Shown here: piece after piece, positions 54,620-64,000 of the stretch
Layout of the letters: every line of letters starts with the position of its first letter
Numbering within the stretch: position 1 is the stretch's first letter
DNA from: Curvularia sp. ZM96
Lineage: Eukaryota > Ascomycota > Dothideomycetes > Pleosporales > Pleosporaceae
NCBI GenBank assembly: GCA_022457065.1
Contig: JAJGBQ010000009.1
Span: forward strand, 248,001-312,000
Direction: 5' to 3'
Length of the DNA stretch: 64,000 nt
Program-made: the position numbers and the translations under genes
Notes under the pieces: generated by a model
Databases searched by the model: none
What the model was told of the DNA's origin: nothing
What the model saw: the letters and a program-made list of their open reading frames with translations, nothing else

Positions 54620-55692
54620 TAAAAACATGCCACTTGTTTGGTCGCCACTCCCCCTGGATAATCTACTGATGTTTTGAAAGAATAGCTGGGAGAGACATCA
54701 GCATTCAGATTGGAAACGTGTAGTGATGTGACTGGAGGGTTGGCGAGCCGCAGTTACACGACAGAATCTCACATGCATATGTTGATGTATAGCTTGATCA
54801 TCGCTAATAATATAGCACGCGTGCTGTTTAGCCAATGTGCAAGCCCGCAAAGCATCATATAAGTTAGTCGCTGCTCGGAAATGCAGTACTTATGTTGTGG
54901 ATGATGTGATTATGTACTGCGACAGTCCAATCGTCAACAGTAATACAACTAAGCACCGTGCCGCAGTGGCTAGTGCGGATATCCAGACTTTGCATCACAC
55001 GTCACGCCTCTAAACATGAATCTTTTGTGCACCGCTGTTTAGTATGAATGACCTGAACGTGCAGCTCTCTGTCGTCTCTAAGCTGAAATAGTTGGTGATC
55101 TTAACGGTTCATTAATAGATAGTGACGAAGGCTAGGAGTTGCGAACTTTACGTTTCGCAAGTCGTCCTAAATGGAACAGCGTGTTAGCTGCTATGACTCA
55201 CCAGATTGCAGATGACACCCGCACACGGCCGCTCAATTCGCATCGCATCGGTTAGTGTACCCGCCCAGCTGCGAGCTGCGATATGGGTTCATCTTCTGCT
55301 TTGCGTCGACTTTGGTTGGCAAACCCTTCGAACTAACAAATCTTCTTGCGCAACTCGTGTGGCATATCTCGATTGCCATAACATAAAAGGGATCTATAGG
55401 AGCAAAAGCTAATGCGTAAAGACCGTAGGATGTGGTTGCCTAGAGAGTCGAAGTCTTTAAAGTTCAGCGTTGATGATCAAGTTTGATATAAGCAACACCT
55501 TTAGGCACGACTTCACCTACAAAAGAATCATGCGATATTCGTATATCGGTTTGCTGCTATGTTGTGCTACTGTACAAGCAACATAGACTCATCTCATCTA
55601 CTGTCGGATGCTAAAAGACATCATTGGACGTTCAGTATGAATCACATTATGTGTGCAAGTCTATTCCCGTAAGTTTTTCAGGAGCCATCATC

Positions 55693-56334
55693 CTACCGCT
55701 CTTGTTCCCGATCAATCTCCACCTCTGCCTTGCGATATATTTCCATAGTTGCAATAGCATCTTCTACACTCGACACAGGACCCTGCTTGATTGAGCGGCC
55801 CAGAACCCCCAGCGCTAGATTTTTGAGATTAGGGCCCTGGTGGGCACCGGGATTGGCGTATTTGCGGTACCCACTATACTTTTGTGTATCGCGGACAGAT
55901 ATGTCGAACTTGAGACGAGTGGCTGAACGAGCAACGCCTTGAAGCTGCAAGATGCGAGCAGCCAAATCCAAAGTGATGACCCTCAAATCTTTTTCAATAT
56001 CGTGGCCGATCACAACCCTGTCACGAAGAAGCTCGCTTAGTTGAGCCTGGACTTCGGAAAAAGGCCTGGCGCCATTCTGCGGATCGATGTCGGCCCAGCG
56101 AATCCCAGAAAACCGTTCATCAGTGTTTGTGATGTTGACCGGCTCGGGGTAGCATATGAAGCTGTCAAATATGGTTTTGCCGTCATAGTTGACGACAGAA
56201 ACGCGTCCAAGGACTTGGCCGATATTGGACTGCATCATTTCGCAGTCGATAGCGATTTTTTTGGTGAGAAGTTCCAGATGCGGCCCTATTTCTTTTGGGG
56301 TTTCAGGCCCTGGTATTATGTCGATCTCGTCCAT
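55693..56334 (-). CDS. REXO4-like DEDD 3'-5' exonuclease lacking the ExoIII His
   Basis: Intronless, 213 residues, ATG at 56332..56334. RNase H-like exonuclease domain: ExoI AIDCEM (Asp30, Glu32), ExoII VIGHDIEKDL (Asp116), ExoIII near SVEDAIATMEIY (Asp192). In REXO4/ISG20-type enzymes ExoIII reads H-S-x-x-x-D; here the His position is Val187 (PVSSVED). The protein is shorter than full REXO4 and lacks an N-terminal basic region. Family members process rRNA or degrade RNA. Loss of the general-base His suggests reduced or absent activity, or a non-catalytic role. Divergent from the BTB-like gene at 56852. Confidence 0.85.
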   Translation of the reverse strand: MDEIDIIPGPETPKEIGPHLELLTKKIAIDCEMMQSNIGQVLGRVSVVNYDGKTIFDSFICYPEPVNITNTDERFSGIRWADIDPQNGARPFSEVQAQLSELLRDRVVIGHDIEKDLRVITLDLAARILQLQGVARSATRLKFDISVRDTQKYSGYRKYANPGAHQGPNLKNLALGVLGRSIKQGPVSSVEDAIATMEIYRKAEVEIDREQER

Positions 56335-56851
56335 TGCCGAGTGTTGAAATTACAATTAGACGGATGCTTAGATATGATACTTTAAGGCGTGATAAGAGTT
56401 TATTGAATTTGTGTTGAGTAGTTCTAGTCTCTTATTCGGAGATGGGGTGGCACGCAACAGTTTTCAAGTTTGATGTTTGAGAGAAACGATAAGTCTAGAC
56501 TGTTGACGGTCCATTGAGGCTAGCGGAGCTGATTGCCAAGTGTTGGCCTTTTTGCATCTGAAAATATATGATGGTGGCCACGTGTATAAACCTCTTAGAT
56601 CAGATGATCAAGGATCTGAGCAGTCAAGATAGCGTTACATAGCTTATCTCGATCCCCGCAAACCAGTGAAACGCGTTTGTCCAATCGTGGTGAAGATCCG
56701 GAATGATGACATTTCCTGCTGCAAGCCACCTGCCAAGGCGTAGAATAAGCAGCCGGACTGCTCCAAGAGTGTGCCAACGCACAGCCTGATCAAATGTCAT
56801 ACAAAATATACGTACATGTCATGACCGCTAGCACATCAAGCAGTCACTATC
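56335..56851. other. Divergent intergenic region
   Basis: 517 bp between two divergent genes; presumably holds both promoters. No motif singled out. Confidence 0.4.
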
Positions 56852-58240
56852 ATGTCAATGGTCACACATGAGATCGATCCGTTTGCAGATACAATTGTTA
56901 TCCTTAAGAATCCTTGCAAGAACTTCGCCCCGTGGGACGAGACGCTCGTATCCTCTCAAATTGAGGTTCCTGAGCCGGAAGAGAAACAGCTCATAAATGC
57001 TCAGGCGTTCGAGGATGATCGGGCGGACGAGAAGCTGTCAAAGAAGGAGAAGAAAGCCCGGATGCGTGCTAGAGCCTCCCGCAATAGCACTGTTCTGAAC
57101 GTCCCAGAGGGCAACGGCGAGCACGCCGAGCTTTCCAGTGAAGTCTTGTCTGAAGAGCAAGGACTTGTTCAAGATCGGAAATTAGCAATAAGAGTTGTTG
57201 GTGGGGTAGAGAACCCAAGCATTGAACTAGCCGAACCCGCCTCAGGGCCGACCCAGTCGGAAGATGATGAGATTCACTATCTCGTCTCATCTCGCCACTT
57301 AATGCTAGCTTCACCATGGTTTAGGCGCACATTAACAAAAGAAGAGTTTGTTGAATCTTCGAAAAATGCATCAGACGGACGGTATCACATCCAAGCCAAC
57401 GATTGGGACGAAGAAGCTCTCCTCATTCTTCTCAACATTTTCCATGTCCGAACACGCCAAGTTCCGGCTGCTGTAAGCTTGGAGATGCTCGCAAAGATCG
57501 CAGTTCTTGTCGATTACTACGAGCTTGAAAACGCAGAGGTGATGGAGCGTGACATCAGGGACTGGATTGCCAATGTGAGGCGTAGTGTCGCGATCCCATC
57601 TTCTTACTGCCGAGATCTGATGCTGTGGATCTGCATCTCTCGGGTATTCCATATGAGCGAAGAATTCGAGAAAGCGACAGCTGTGGCGATCAAAGGAAGT
57701 GAAGGGTGGATTCAAACCTTAGATCTGCCGATCCACCAGGAAATTACATGTATGCTCTCGACTTGCGTCGATGCGAGTTCTAATTACTAACTCTAATTAG
57801 CTAGTATCGACTGCAGTCGATGCAATGCGCTTGAGCACGTTGTCTCTGAATTGCACCGCTTACTTGGGGTCTATCGAGACTTCAACTATTCCTGCCCCCA
57901 TAATCCATCTTACTCTTTTCAATGTGGAGCTTTTCTCTTTGGCGCGTTGATGAAATATATGGAAAGATGGGGTTGTCTCTGGCCCCGGCCAGAGAATCCT
58001 TTTATGGGAATCAGCCTCAATAAAATATGCAATAGGAGTGGAATGGCAAAGAATACGAAATGGTGGGTCAAAAGCGACTGTTACGACTACTACAGAAGAC
58101 ATGACCACGAGAAGTTTGAGGTTCACTCGTGCAGTCTAAATGTCAAAATTGATGAAGTAGTCCAAGATACAATGGCTAAAGTGAGAGGATTGAAATTGCA
58201 GGACTTCAGGGATAACAGCCAAGTTTCGTTTCAAAACTGA
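56852..58240 (+). CDS. BTB/POZ-like domain protein
   Basis: Exons 56852..57749 and 57801..58240 join across a 51-nt phase-1 intron (GTATGC, perfect TACTAAC branch, TTAG), giving 445 residues from the ATG at 56852. Residues about 70-90 are basic (KKEKKARMRARASR). A BTB-like domain follows at about 140-250: IHYLVSSRHLMLASPWFRR, NDWDEEALLILLNIFH, LEMLAKIAVLVDYYELENA. Exon 2 carries the Cys/Trp-rich end common to this fungal family (CGAFLFGALMKYMERWG, CYDYYRRH). Unspliced, exon 1 would stop 13 codons later. BTB domains mediate dimerisation and sometimes Cul3 binding; partners unknown. Confidence 0.8.
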
Positions 58241-58359
58241 TCCAAATGTTCAGCTTTAGACATTATATAACTTCAGACCGTTTTCATACATATGATTTGT
58301 TGTTCTTATTGTATCTAACCACTAGAGGGGCTGGATAACAACATGGATATAAAACGTGT

Positions 58360-58790
58360 TAATCTCACTCAGGTATTCGGTTCTGGAGTGGGCCCCCCAA
58401 TTCCAAAACTAAACTCTATTAGGTTTAGCATTAGGGCTCTGCAGAATCATAGGAGTGCTCGATAAGAGCCAGAATTATGCTATTTAGAAATTCTACTGCT
58501 ACATGACCCTGGATGCTTACACTCTTGATTACGCTTACAGCCAGTAAGCAGAACGAAGGATGTGGCTCGAAACGCCCTGCCGCAATCCTTCTAACCACGC
58601 CACAATTACGTTACGTGCTTAGCGATCACTATCTCTCGGCGCTGCTGAGGAGCTAAGCAGACTGCAGCACGGCCCACCAGTAAGCAATTTGAAGGATGCA
58701 GCCTAAGACGCCGCACCTCAATTCTCCCAGCCGTGCCGCAATCACGTGACATACTTAGCGATCAGTACGTCTTGGCACTATTGAGCATCT
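58360..58790. repeat. Dispersed repeats shared with 13040..13250 and the 23.4-24.3 kb cluster
   Basis: 58375..58510 matches 13115..13240. 58530..58640 carries GATTACGCTTACAGCCAGTAAGC and a GCCGCAATCCTTCTAACCACG dyad unit. 58680..58780 holds a further unit with TCACGTGACAT. Non-coding. Confidence 0.75.
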
Positions 58791-58886
58791 GAGCAGAGCG
58801 TGTTAAGCACTCTAACTAGTTACTATGTCTAGTTGTATCATTCTGAATGTTTTCGTAGGCATGGTTAAGCAGAAAGGCATACTCTA

Positions 58887-59045
58887 CAGTCGTTAGCGAT
58901 TGGGGCTTCACCCTTACACACAGCTGCGCAACGGATTTGAGTAGCCCCACCTTCCTTGTGTAGCTTAGTACAAGAAGTCAGCAATAGAACCATCGGTGTG
59001 ATTGGTCAATCCTCAATCTTCTAGTGACTGGACTTTTGGAACGCT
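58887..59045 (-). mobile_element. Family A MITE, truncated
   Basis: Starts at TA|CAGTCGTTAGCGATTGGGGC. Its interior in reverse complement matches the 54427 copy (GCGTTCCAAAAGTCCAGTCA). The second TIR is missing; at about 59045 the sequence switches to a repeat (CCTAGTATATGATGCTACGTGA) also present at 27382. Confidence 0.8.
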
Positions 59046-59160
59046 GCCTAGTATATGATGCTACGTGACTCGGCCCCCGAATCGTGCCGAAATAGGCTTA
59101 GCGTTAGGGCTGACTTAACCCCAAGTGCATCCCAGTATGGGCCCCAGAAGGGTATTAAAG

Positions 59161-59640
59161 TGTTACAAGTAACAAGAAGGATTCTCTCCTTGACAAGGGA
59201 TGACGAGGTTGGAGGCCAACCACGTCCACGTCAGAAGGAAATGGCTTCGCGGGGCTTGAGGTCACGTGACGTGCCATCCCGCCAAGGCTGGCCATCCGGG
59301 ATGGCAGCACATGTAGGGATGGCAGTGCCATCACAACCATCCCGCCAAGATGGGATGGAAGGGATGGCAGGACCGTAAGGCAATGGATATAAGAATGGGA
59401 TGGATTTCATTATTACATTCGTTGTGGTCAAGTCAGCAAAGTACTCTCTCATACACAGATTGTTACTAGTTATTCTATCGTTATATAATTAATTGTCATT
59501 TTACTGGTTAAAACTCCTATAACTCTTTTCCACTACGAATCGCCAGACAATCGCACGGTATACTTCAGAAATCAAGTCTCGCCCTAACCCGGACCGAGAC
59601 TAGGCAAGTATTCCCCTACCCCGTGTAGCCCCGTGTAACA
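59161..59640 (+). repeat. Solo LTR (480 bp), reference copy
   Basis: Begins TGTTACAAGTAACAAG and ends CCCGTGTAACA, so it has short TG...CA inverted ends. Flanking 5-mers (TAAAG / TATCT) differ, so no target duplication is visible. Relics of the same family lie at 11935, 24964, 32050, 48353 and 61505. No internal retrotransposon genes occur in the window. Confidence 0.7.
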
Positions 59641-60326
59641 TATCTATAGAGCTGCCCATCTAGGACAGTCACATCCAGAACGCAGAGAGTAGTAATAGCA
59701 GCCAGGCCGCTCACAGCATAGTAGTAATCTTGGTATTCAACTGCGATGATGTTTTCTGCTTTTTAGCTAATTTTGGCGTTCTTGTTTGCAGGTATACGGC
59801 AGCAGCGTAGTAAATCTAGAAAAGTAACTAATATTCTTCCCTGGGTCACGCAAATCCCCCATGCCGCAAGGAAAGAGGAGTACTTCAACCTTAGAGACCA
59901 ATATCTCTATTCACACGTCGTTTTTGTACTATTTTCACAGATAGTCATAATAGCAATCTCTCTTGTAACTATTACGATAACGCCTCGTTGGCCTAATAGC
60001 ATAGTCCTAAACTCCGTAGTTACCAATCTATCAATACATTGTTGCAACAGGTGCCTTCCATAATAGTCCTGTCTCTAACTGAAGATTTTGCAATCCTACC
60101 ATGAAGCCATGGATCGTCTCGCGAAATTCCCGCATTTGAATTTAGTTGTCTGCAATATACAGCGTCAGGCCATCTGGCGACCATGAAACACAGTGTGAAC
60201 TTCTCAACGTACTCTGCATAGGACAAGCTCGCCACATCGCTTCCGATAGTAACTTGTGTAATAATTCTTTCTAATGAGAAGAGAGATGGAACAATCTTTC
60301 ATGCCGTGTAGGCGTTTGATTCAGTA
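59641..60326. other. No supported gene; possible exon relic
   Basis: After an acceptor-like TTTGCAG at 59785..59791 there is an open plus frame with one hydrophobic helix (VVFVLFSQIVIIAISLVTIT). No partner exon was found. Otherwise featureless. Confidence 0.35.
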
Positions 60327-60980
60327 CTAAGGATCGGGTTTCACCAAAGCCAGCCTTCTCATCTCTTTGAAAAGCATGTCTTCTAACTTTTTCTCTGCCA
60401 CGTGAAAGAAGGGCCGCATGAAGGGGTAGAATAGCGTCTCACACTTTGGGTCTTTCCGGCGCAGAATGTAGGAGTATCCACGTAAATTGACGTCGTAATT
60501 GATCGTGTACGCTATGAATGAATACCTTTCCACGATGGCTCAAATTTACTTTGTCGTAATTGAGTACTTTTGGGGCGAGGTGCCTTGCTCGATTGTTGCG
60601 TCCTCGTTGATTAAGTTTTACCGAATCGGCACGTCCCTAAAGTTGCCACCAATGTCTAGCTCGCCAGTCACCAACTGCTGTGTTCCAGTACGTACATCGC
60701 GTACAGATTGTTCCGACTTGAAAAGCTCTTTCTAAGCATATTCACATCTGCCTCTGCATCAGCGGCTTGGTTTTGGACAACAAAATTTCCAGTACTAACC
60801 TCGTCATGAGAGATTTTGTCTCCGGTGTCCCTAAAACCAGATTCTCAGGCACTTGGCTGGCAGAGTGCTGGTTGATATTGCTAGAGTCGAAGAAACCTCC
60901 CTAGGAAAAGACTCGGAGATGCAGCCACTGAATGGAAGTCAACATGGCTGCCGATGGTGTTTACACTTCAAATCGAGTGG
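60327..60980 (-). pseudogene. Decayed gene relic, unknown family
   Basis: The minus strand gives collinear but broken pieces: ADAEADVNMLRKSF, ELDIGGNFRDVPIR, then YSFIAYTINYDV...GYSYILRRKDPKCETLFYPF ending at a stop at 60327. Intervening stops and frame changes lack good splice sites. I take it as an eroded gene and cannot name it. 60981..61420 shows nothing further. Confidence 0.4.
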
Positions 60981-61420
60981 ATATGGGGCGGTGACAAACT
61001 TTTGCTGTGTAGAGATGGTTTGCCATTTGACGGGCATTCTTGTTTTGGAGCTGCTCCTATTCCCATCTAATCGACTGCGCGACCTGAGAACTTGTTAGCT
61101 AGATTGAAAGCTCATCTATTGAGATCATCGCAATCTACTTACGGCTGGTGCGGATTCGCCCTTAACATCCTTCTGGTCATCTTCCTAGCGACGAACTAGC
61201 TCAAAATAGGAACGCCTTAGAGACTAGAGATGATCTTATACTCGCTAATATCTAGCGTACTTAGCTAACCTTATTAATATAGTTACATTAAAAACGAGCT
61301 ACTATAAGCCTAAGAGACGCTTGTATTATATCCCTAACCCGTCTAATAGGCTCTTAAAAATTCCTAAAAGGGTAAGAAATGCACCGTTAAGGCTCCTACT
61401 AGAACTACTACTAAAAAGAG

Positions 61421-61501
61421 AGCTGAGAAGACCTCAGCTGAGAAGACCTCAGCTGAGAAGACTTCAGCTGAGAAGACTTCAGCTGAGAAGACTTCAGCTG
61501 A
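61421..61501. repeat. 15-bp tandem repeat, 5.4 copies
   Basis: Unit AGCTGAGAAGACYTC; the first two copies have CC and the last three have TT at the variable position. Fifteen bases keep one frame (AEKTS per unit) in an open plus-strand stretch. Next to an LTR relic. Confidence 0.95.
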
Positions 61502-61504
61502 TAG

Positions 61505-61623
61505 GATGTCAATCACGTGATCCACGCGCCCCACGTTGGTCATTACCTTCTGACGTAGACAGTGACTGGCCTTCAACCCTTCGTCCCCCGTTAAAGAGAG
61601 AATCCTTCTTGTTACTTGTAACA
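61505..61623 (-). repeat. LTR 5' fragment, family of 59161..59640
   Basis: In reverse complement it begins TGTTACAAGTAACAAGAAGG and runs about 120 bp collinear with the full LTR before switching to the tandem repeat. 61624..62144 holds nothing recognised except possible promoter of the secreted-protein gene. Confidence 0.7.
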
Positions 61624-62144
61624 GTTAGTCTATTCTACGCAAGGTAAATGCAATAGAAATTAAAAATAAATAAACAGTGTAAAAGATTTTTAAAGATAGC
61701 AAGGCAGATTTCAAAGGATATTGCAGCTAGCATCCTAGAGGATGACGATACTGTTGAGGGTGCGAGCCATACATTAGCGGTAGAATCTGTATGTTCTACT
61801 GCATATATGCACTTAACTCAACCACGGTAACAGCTGTACATTAAGCAACAGTAGGTAAGTTAGCTTACCACGATTATCCATAGATTTAGTAGGGTAAGGG
61901 CCATCTATGACAACATCATCACGTACTTAGAATATTTGAAGTTCTTCGTATTGCGTATTACCCTAGTCGCACTATCACAGGTGACCTACTAGTCTCAATG
62001 ATTGTCGACTATATAAGAAGTGTAGATGAAGCGTCTATCTATCTACTCATCTAAGTGTCTATTAGAGAATTCTATCTTCAAGTTACATCAAGCCCCTTAT
62101 TCTAACGAGCTTGATCAGCCAAAGCCCAAATTTCATCTACCATA

Positions 62145-62408
62145 ATGCGCTTCTTCTACTTCCTCTTCACCCTCACCGCCAGCCTCGCATCAGCAATGCC
62201 AGCCGAAAACGAGGAGAACAACGTTGCTGCCCCAGAGGCCGCTGCAGCCTGTCTTCCACCTAGCTGTCAATCTTTTGGTGTAAGTAAGGTTCCAAAACTT
62301 TAGCGAAGAAGCTAACTAGAGTGCTAAACAAACAGTGCTGCTCAGGTAATTGTGGTTACTGGTGTGTAAGTACTCCCTCTAAATAATAGTGTTCACGTTT
62401 TTTAGTAA
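62145..62408 (+). CDS. Small secreted six-cysteine protein, knottin-type spacing
   Basis: Exon 1 62145..62279 starts MRFFYFLFTLTASLASA, a textbook signal peptide, then an Ala/Glu-rich stretch. A 56-nt intron (GTAAGT...AACAG, with GCTAAC) leads to exon 2 at 62336..62365. The cysteines, two from exon 1 and four from exon 2, have the pattern C-x4-C-x4-CC-x3-C-x3-C, the order of inhibitor-cystine-knot peptides. A second intron of 40 nt (62366..62405) would put a stop directly after the last Cys, giving 55 residues; without it the frame ends at 62386 with 61. The whole peptide would be about 38 residues after signal cleavage. Small secreted Cys-rich proteins in repeat-rich fungal DNA are often effectors or antimicrobial peptides; neither role is shown here. 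Confidence 0.65.
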
Positions 62409-62779
62409 CTACGTTAACGGATATCCTAATCAGCGGGCATGTAACATCGAGTACACCTGTTAATTTGGACGCCAAATTTCTCAAAGTTAGAGTTGTACTC
62501 AAAGGCCAAGTTAGCTTTGTAGCTAGTGTTGTCTATACTGATTACTCCTTAGGAGATCAGATCAATGTAACAACGCTTAATAAAGCGGTCAACTTAGTGG
62601 CTACAAAGCTTCTTTTGGCTACTTAGGAGCTAAGTTCTGTATCGTATCTCTTTAAGGAGGTGGCCCTCGCTCTAAAAGTATCTCAATATATTGTATAAGC
62701 TCCTTCTCTTGCTGTGGGTGGAGGTGTTGACGCATTTATGCACTTGCCTCGTGTAACATAATTTGGCCTTTAGGTAAGT
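62409..62779. other. Intergenic, no gene seen
   Basis: 3' side of the secreted-protein gene. No feature recognised. Confidence 0.5.
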
Positions 62780-63510
62780 GTAGAGCGTACAGGCCTACAC
62801 AATATGCCAAACCGAACTATGGTCCCTTGTGAACAATGGTCGGATAGCGCGTTTTACCCCTGCCCGTCTACCCACCAGTTCGCAGTAGCAAACACCGTTA
62901 GAATGATGTTCAAAACAGATGCAACTTCTACTCTAGATGTAGGAAACTCGTGTGCGTTCAATGCACTACATTTTATTATCATGCGACATATGTAGCGTGA
63001 GTTATCAGATAAAATAGGGTAGAGAGTTGGTGTTCGTGGGTATGGCCCGTGCTGACTTAGGGTTGCGCCGCTAGTTGCACTTAGGGCTACGCTTAGGGCT
63101 TTACCCTAAGTCAACCCTAAGTTAGGGTTACGCCAGGCGCGAGCGGTTCTTAGCAAATTGCTATAACGTGAAAGGATACCAGTAGATAACCTCTAGACGG
63201 TTATGTAGGGGCGCCAGTTAGAGGTACTTGATAAAGTTTTCAATGCACCCCCTTATATCTCTCTTATCTCAACCTATTTCTTAGATTAAAATACTACTGT
63301 CTTGGTGTGATGATACCTGGCTCAGCTCCACCTAGGCCACCACGTGCCCAAAAAGGTACAGTAAACTGCATTGGAAGTATCTGGAGCTGAATAGCATATA
63401 CACATCACACTTGGTATAGGTAGCCACAGAGGGAGTTTTGAAGAAGGGTAACTGTTGCCCTCGCTGAAAGCCCCCCCCCCTCCCCTTCATGTTGCCCTCT
63501 CCTAATAAAT
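62780..63510. repeat. Dispersed repeat, fullest copy
   Basis: The left half equals 44565..44850 and 12165..12235, the right half equals 46915..47300. It joins the ATTATGGTC-type block, a GTTCGTGGGTATGGCCCG block, TTAGGG-like motifs, ACCCCCTTATATCTC and a GAGGGTAACTGTTGCCCTC segment with a C10 tract (63472..63481). The other copies look like pieces of this one. 63515..64000 shows no gene or repeat I recognise. Confidence 0.85.
63306..63409. mobile_element. 104-bp element with 5-bp target duplication
   Basis: Starts TGTGATG, ends CATCACA, flanked by CTTGG on both sides (63301..63305, 63410..63414). The homologous repeat at about 47190 has a single site without the insert. TG...CA ends with a 5-bp duplication resemble a miniature LTR; a non-autonomous TIR element is the alternative. 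Confidence 0.8.
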
Positions 63511-64000
63511 CCACTCTAGTTCTGGTAGTTTAGTGGCATATCTTGCGGCCAACTGAATTATGTCGTTCGAGTGCTGCATCTCCCATGCTCGGTCGAGCTT
63601 CTGTTCAATATTGCCTTCCTAGAAATATAGACGGGCAAGAATTGTGTCTAGTTTGCGAAGTATTCTGTCCACATAATAGCGCTGCGGGTCTTCCTAGATT
63701 TGAGCGATGAAGTTTTGCCTAGTATATATATCCCGAGAGAAGGCGAGTTTGCGAAGCTTTGACAGTTTCTAAATATAGTCTTGTATAGCAAAAGGATTAA
63801 CAAGCCACGAGTGTCTCCATCCTACCTAGCATCCCAAGCTAAGACAAAGTTGTTCTAAAGTGCGGAGGGTGGGATGTGGTTTTCATCCTTAGGCCACCTT
63901 ACACTTAAAGAACTAAGACACTCGAATCGACTAAGAAGTAACGGAAACACTTTCTTCTCCAGGAAGTTGGGCGCTGCGCCATTAATCCTTAATTTCCGGA

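Larger units (their letters stand above)
53325..54860. repeat. Segmental duplication, unit 2 (partner 2990..4300)
   Basis: Contains the second DUF7587-like gene and the same upstream DNA as unit 1, interrupted by the MITE at 54427..54619. Divergence is moderate, with many single-base changes. 54861..55692 has no gene I can support. Confidence 0.85.

Noticed and set aside
55206..55412. 68-residue plus-strand frame as a small secreted protein
   Set aside because: No signal peptide, no cysteine pattern and no splice partner.
61421..61501. CRISPR array
   Set aside because: Units are contiguous with no spacers, and the genome is eukaryotic.

Overview
The window is nuclear DNA of a filamentous ascomycete (Pezizomycotina; a Dothideomycete such as a Pleosporales species is my guess). 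The signs are short introns (45-57 nt, GT-AG with CTAAC/CTAAT-like branch sites, and one GC-AG), fungal-type gene families (DUF4470-MYND, OrsD C2H2, DUF7587-like, chromodomain/acetyltransferase fusion, BTB-like, PGAP4) and a repeat load typical of an accessory or subtelomere-like compartment. Genes are isolated islands. There are no operons and no convincing metabolic cluster.

Layout. 1-8 kb: the end of a multi-exon MACPF-like gene running off the left edge, a WD40 relic, a DUF7587-like gene, and a chromodomain-acetyltransferase gene. 8-14.7 kb: a pogo/Fot1 transposase relic, a conserved two-exon gene of unknown function (9.8-11.0 kb), then gene-free repeats with a hairpin element. 14.7-17.3 kb: an intact PGAP4-type glycosyltransferase and a membrane-anchor exon. 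17.4-23.1 kb: an almost complete Tad1/I-like LINE, bounded by a 14-bp target duplication and carrying two frameshifts. 23.1-29 kb: dyad repeats, a small gene with a GC-AG intron, a chimera of PGAP4 and sterol-reductase fragments, an OrsD pseudogene with one stop, a hypothetical gene, and two head-to-head pogo 5' ends. 29.4-31.8 kb: a large kinase-like gene. 34.5-38.2 kb: a DUF4470-MYND gene. 41-46.6 kb: an ankyrin gene, two TIR element families, a new small two-exon gene and an F-box gene. 46.6-50 kb: repeats and a RING-like gene. 50.1-53.3 kb: a row of OrsD/tyrosine-recombinase pieces, including one 848-residue ORF with an apparently complete catalytic set. 53.3-58.2 kb: the second DUF7587 copy, a REXO4-like exonuclease and a BTB-like gene. 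58.2-64 kb: LTR and other repeats, with a small secreted six-cysteine (knottin-spaced) protein gene at 62.1 kb.

The most informative structures are those where the window supplies its own controls. The duplicated DUF7587 segments give filled and empty sites for a TA-targeting MITE. Three copies of a second TA-flanked TIR element have matching lengths (267, 268 and 268 bp once a 724-bp insertion and its 10-bp duplication are subtracted). A pair of dispersed repeats gives an empty site for a 104-bp element with a 5-bp duplication. The candidates for less-described biology are the OrsD-tyrosine recombinase unit, the knottin-spaced secreted protein, the MACPF-like gene whose frame depends on a GGTT repeat at a splice acceptor, and two enzyme-family proteins lacking a catalytic histidine. 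All function calls come from reading translations by eye; no database search was run.
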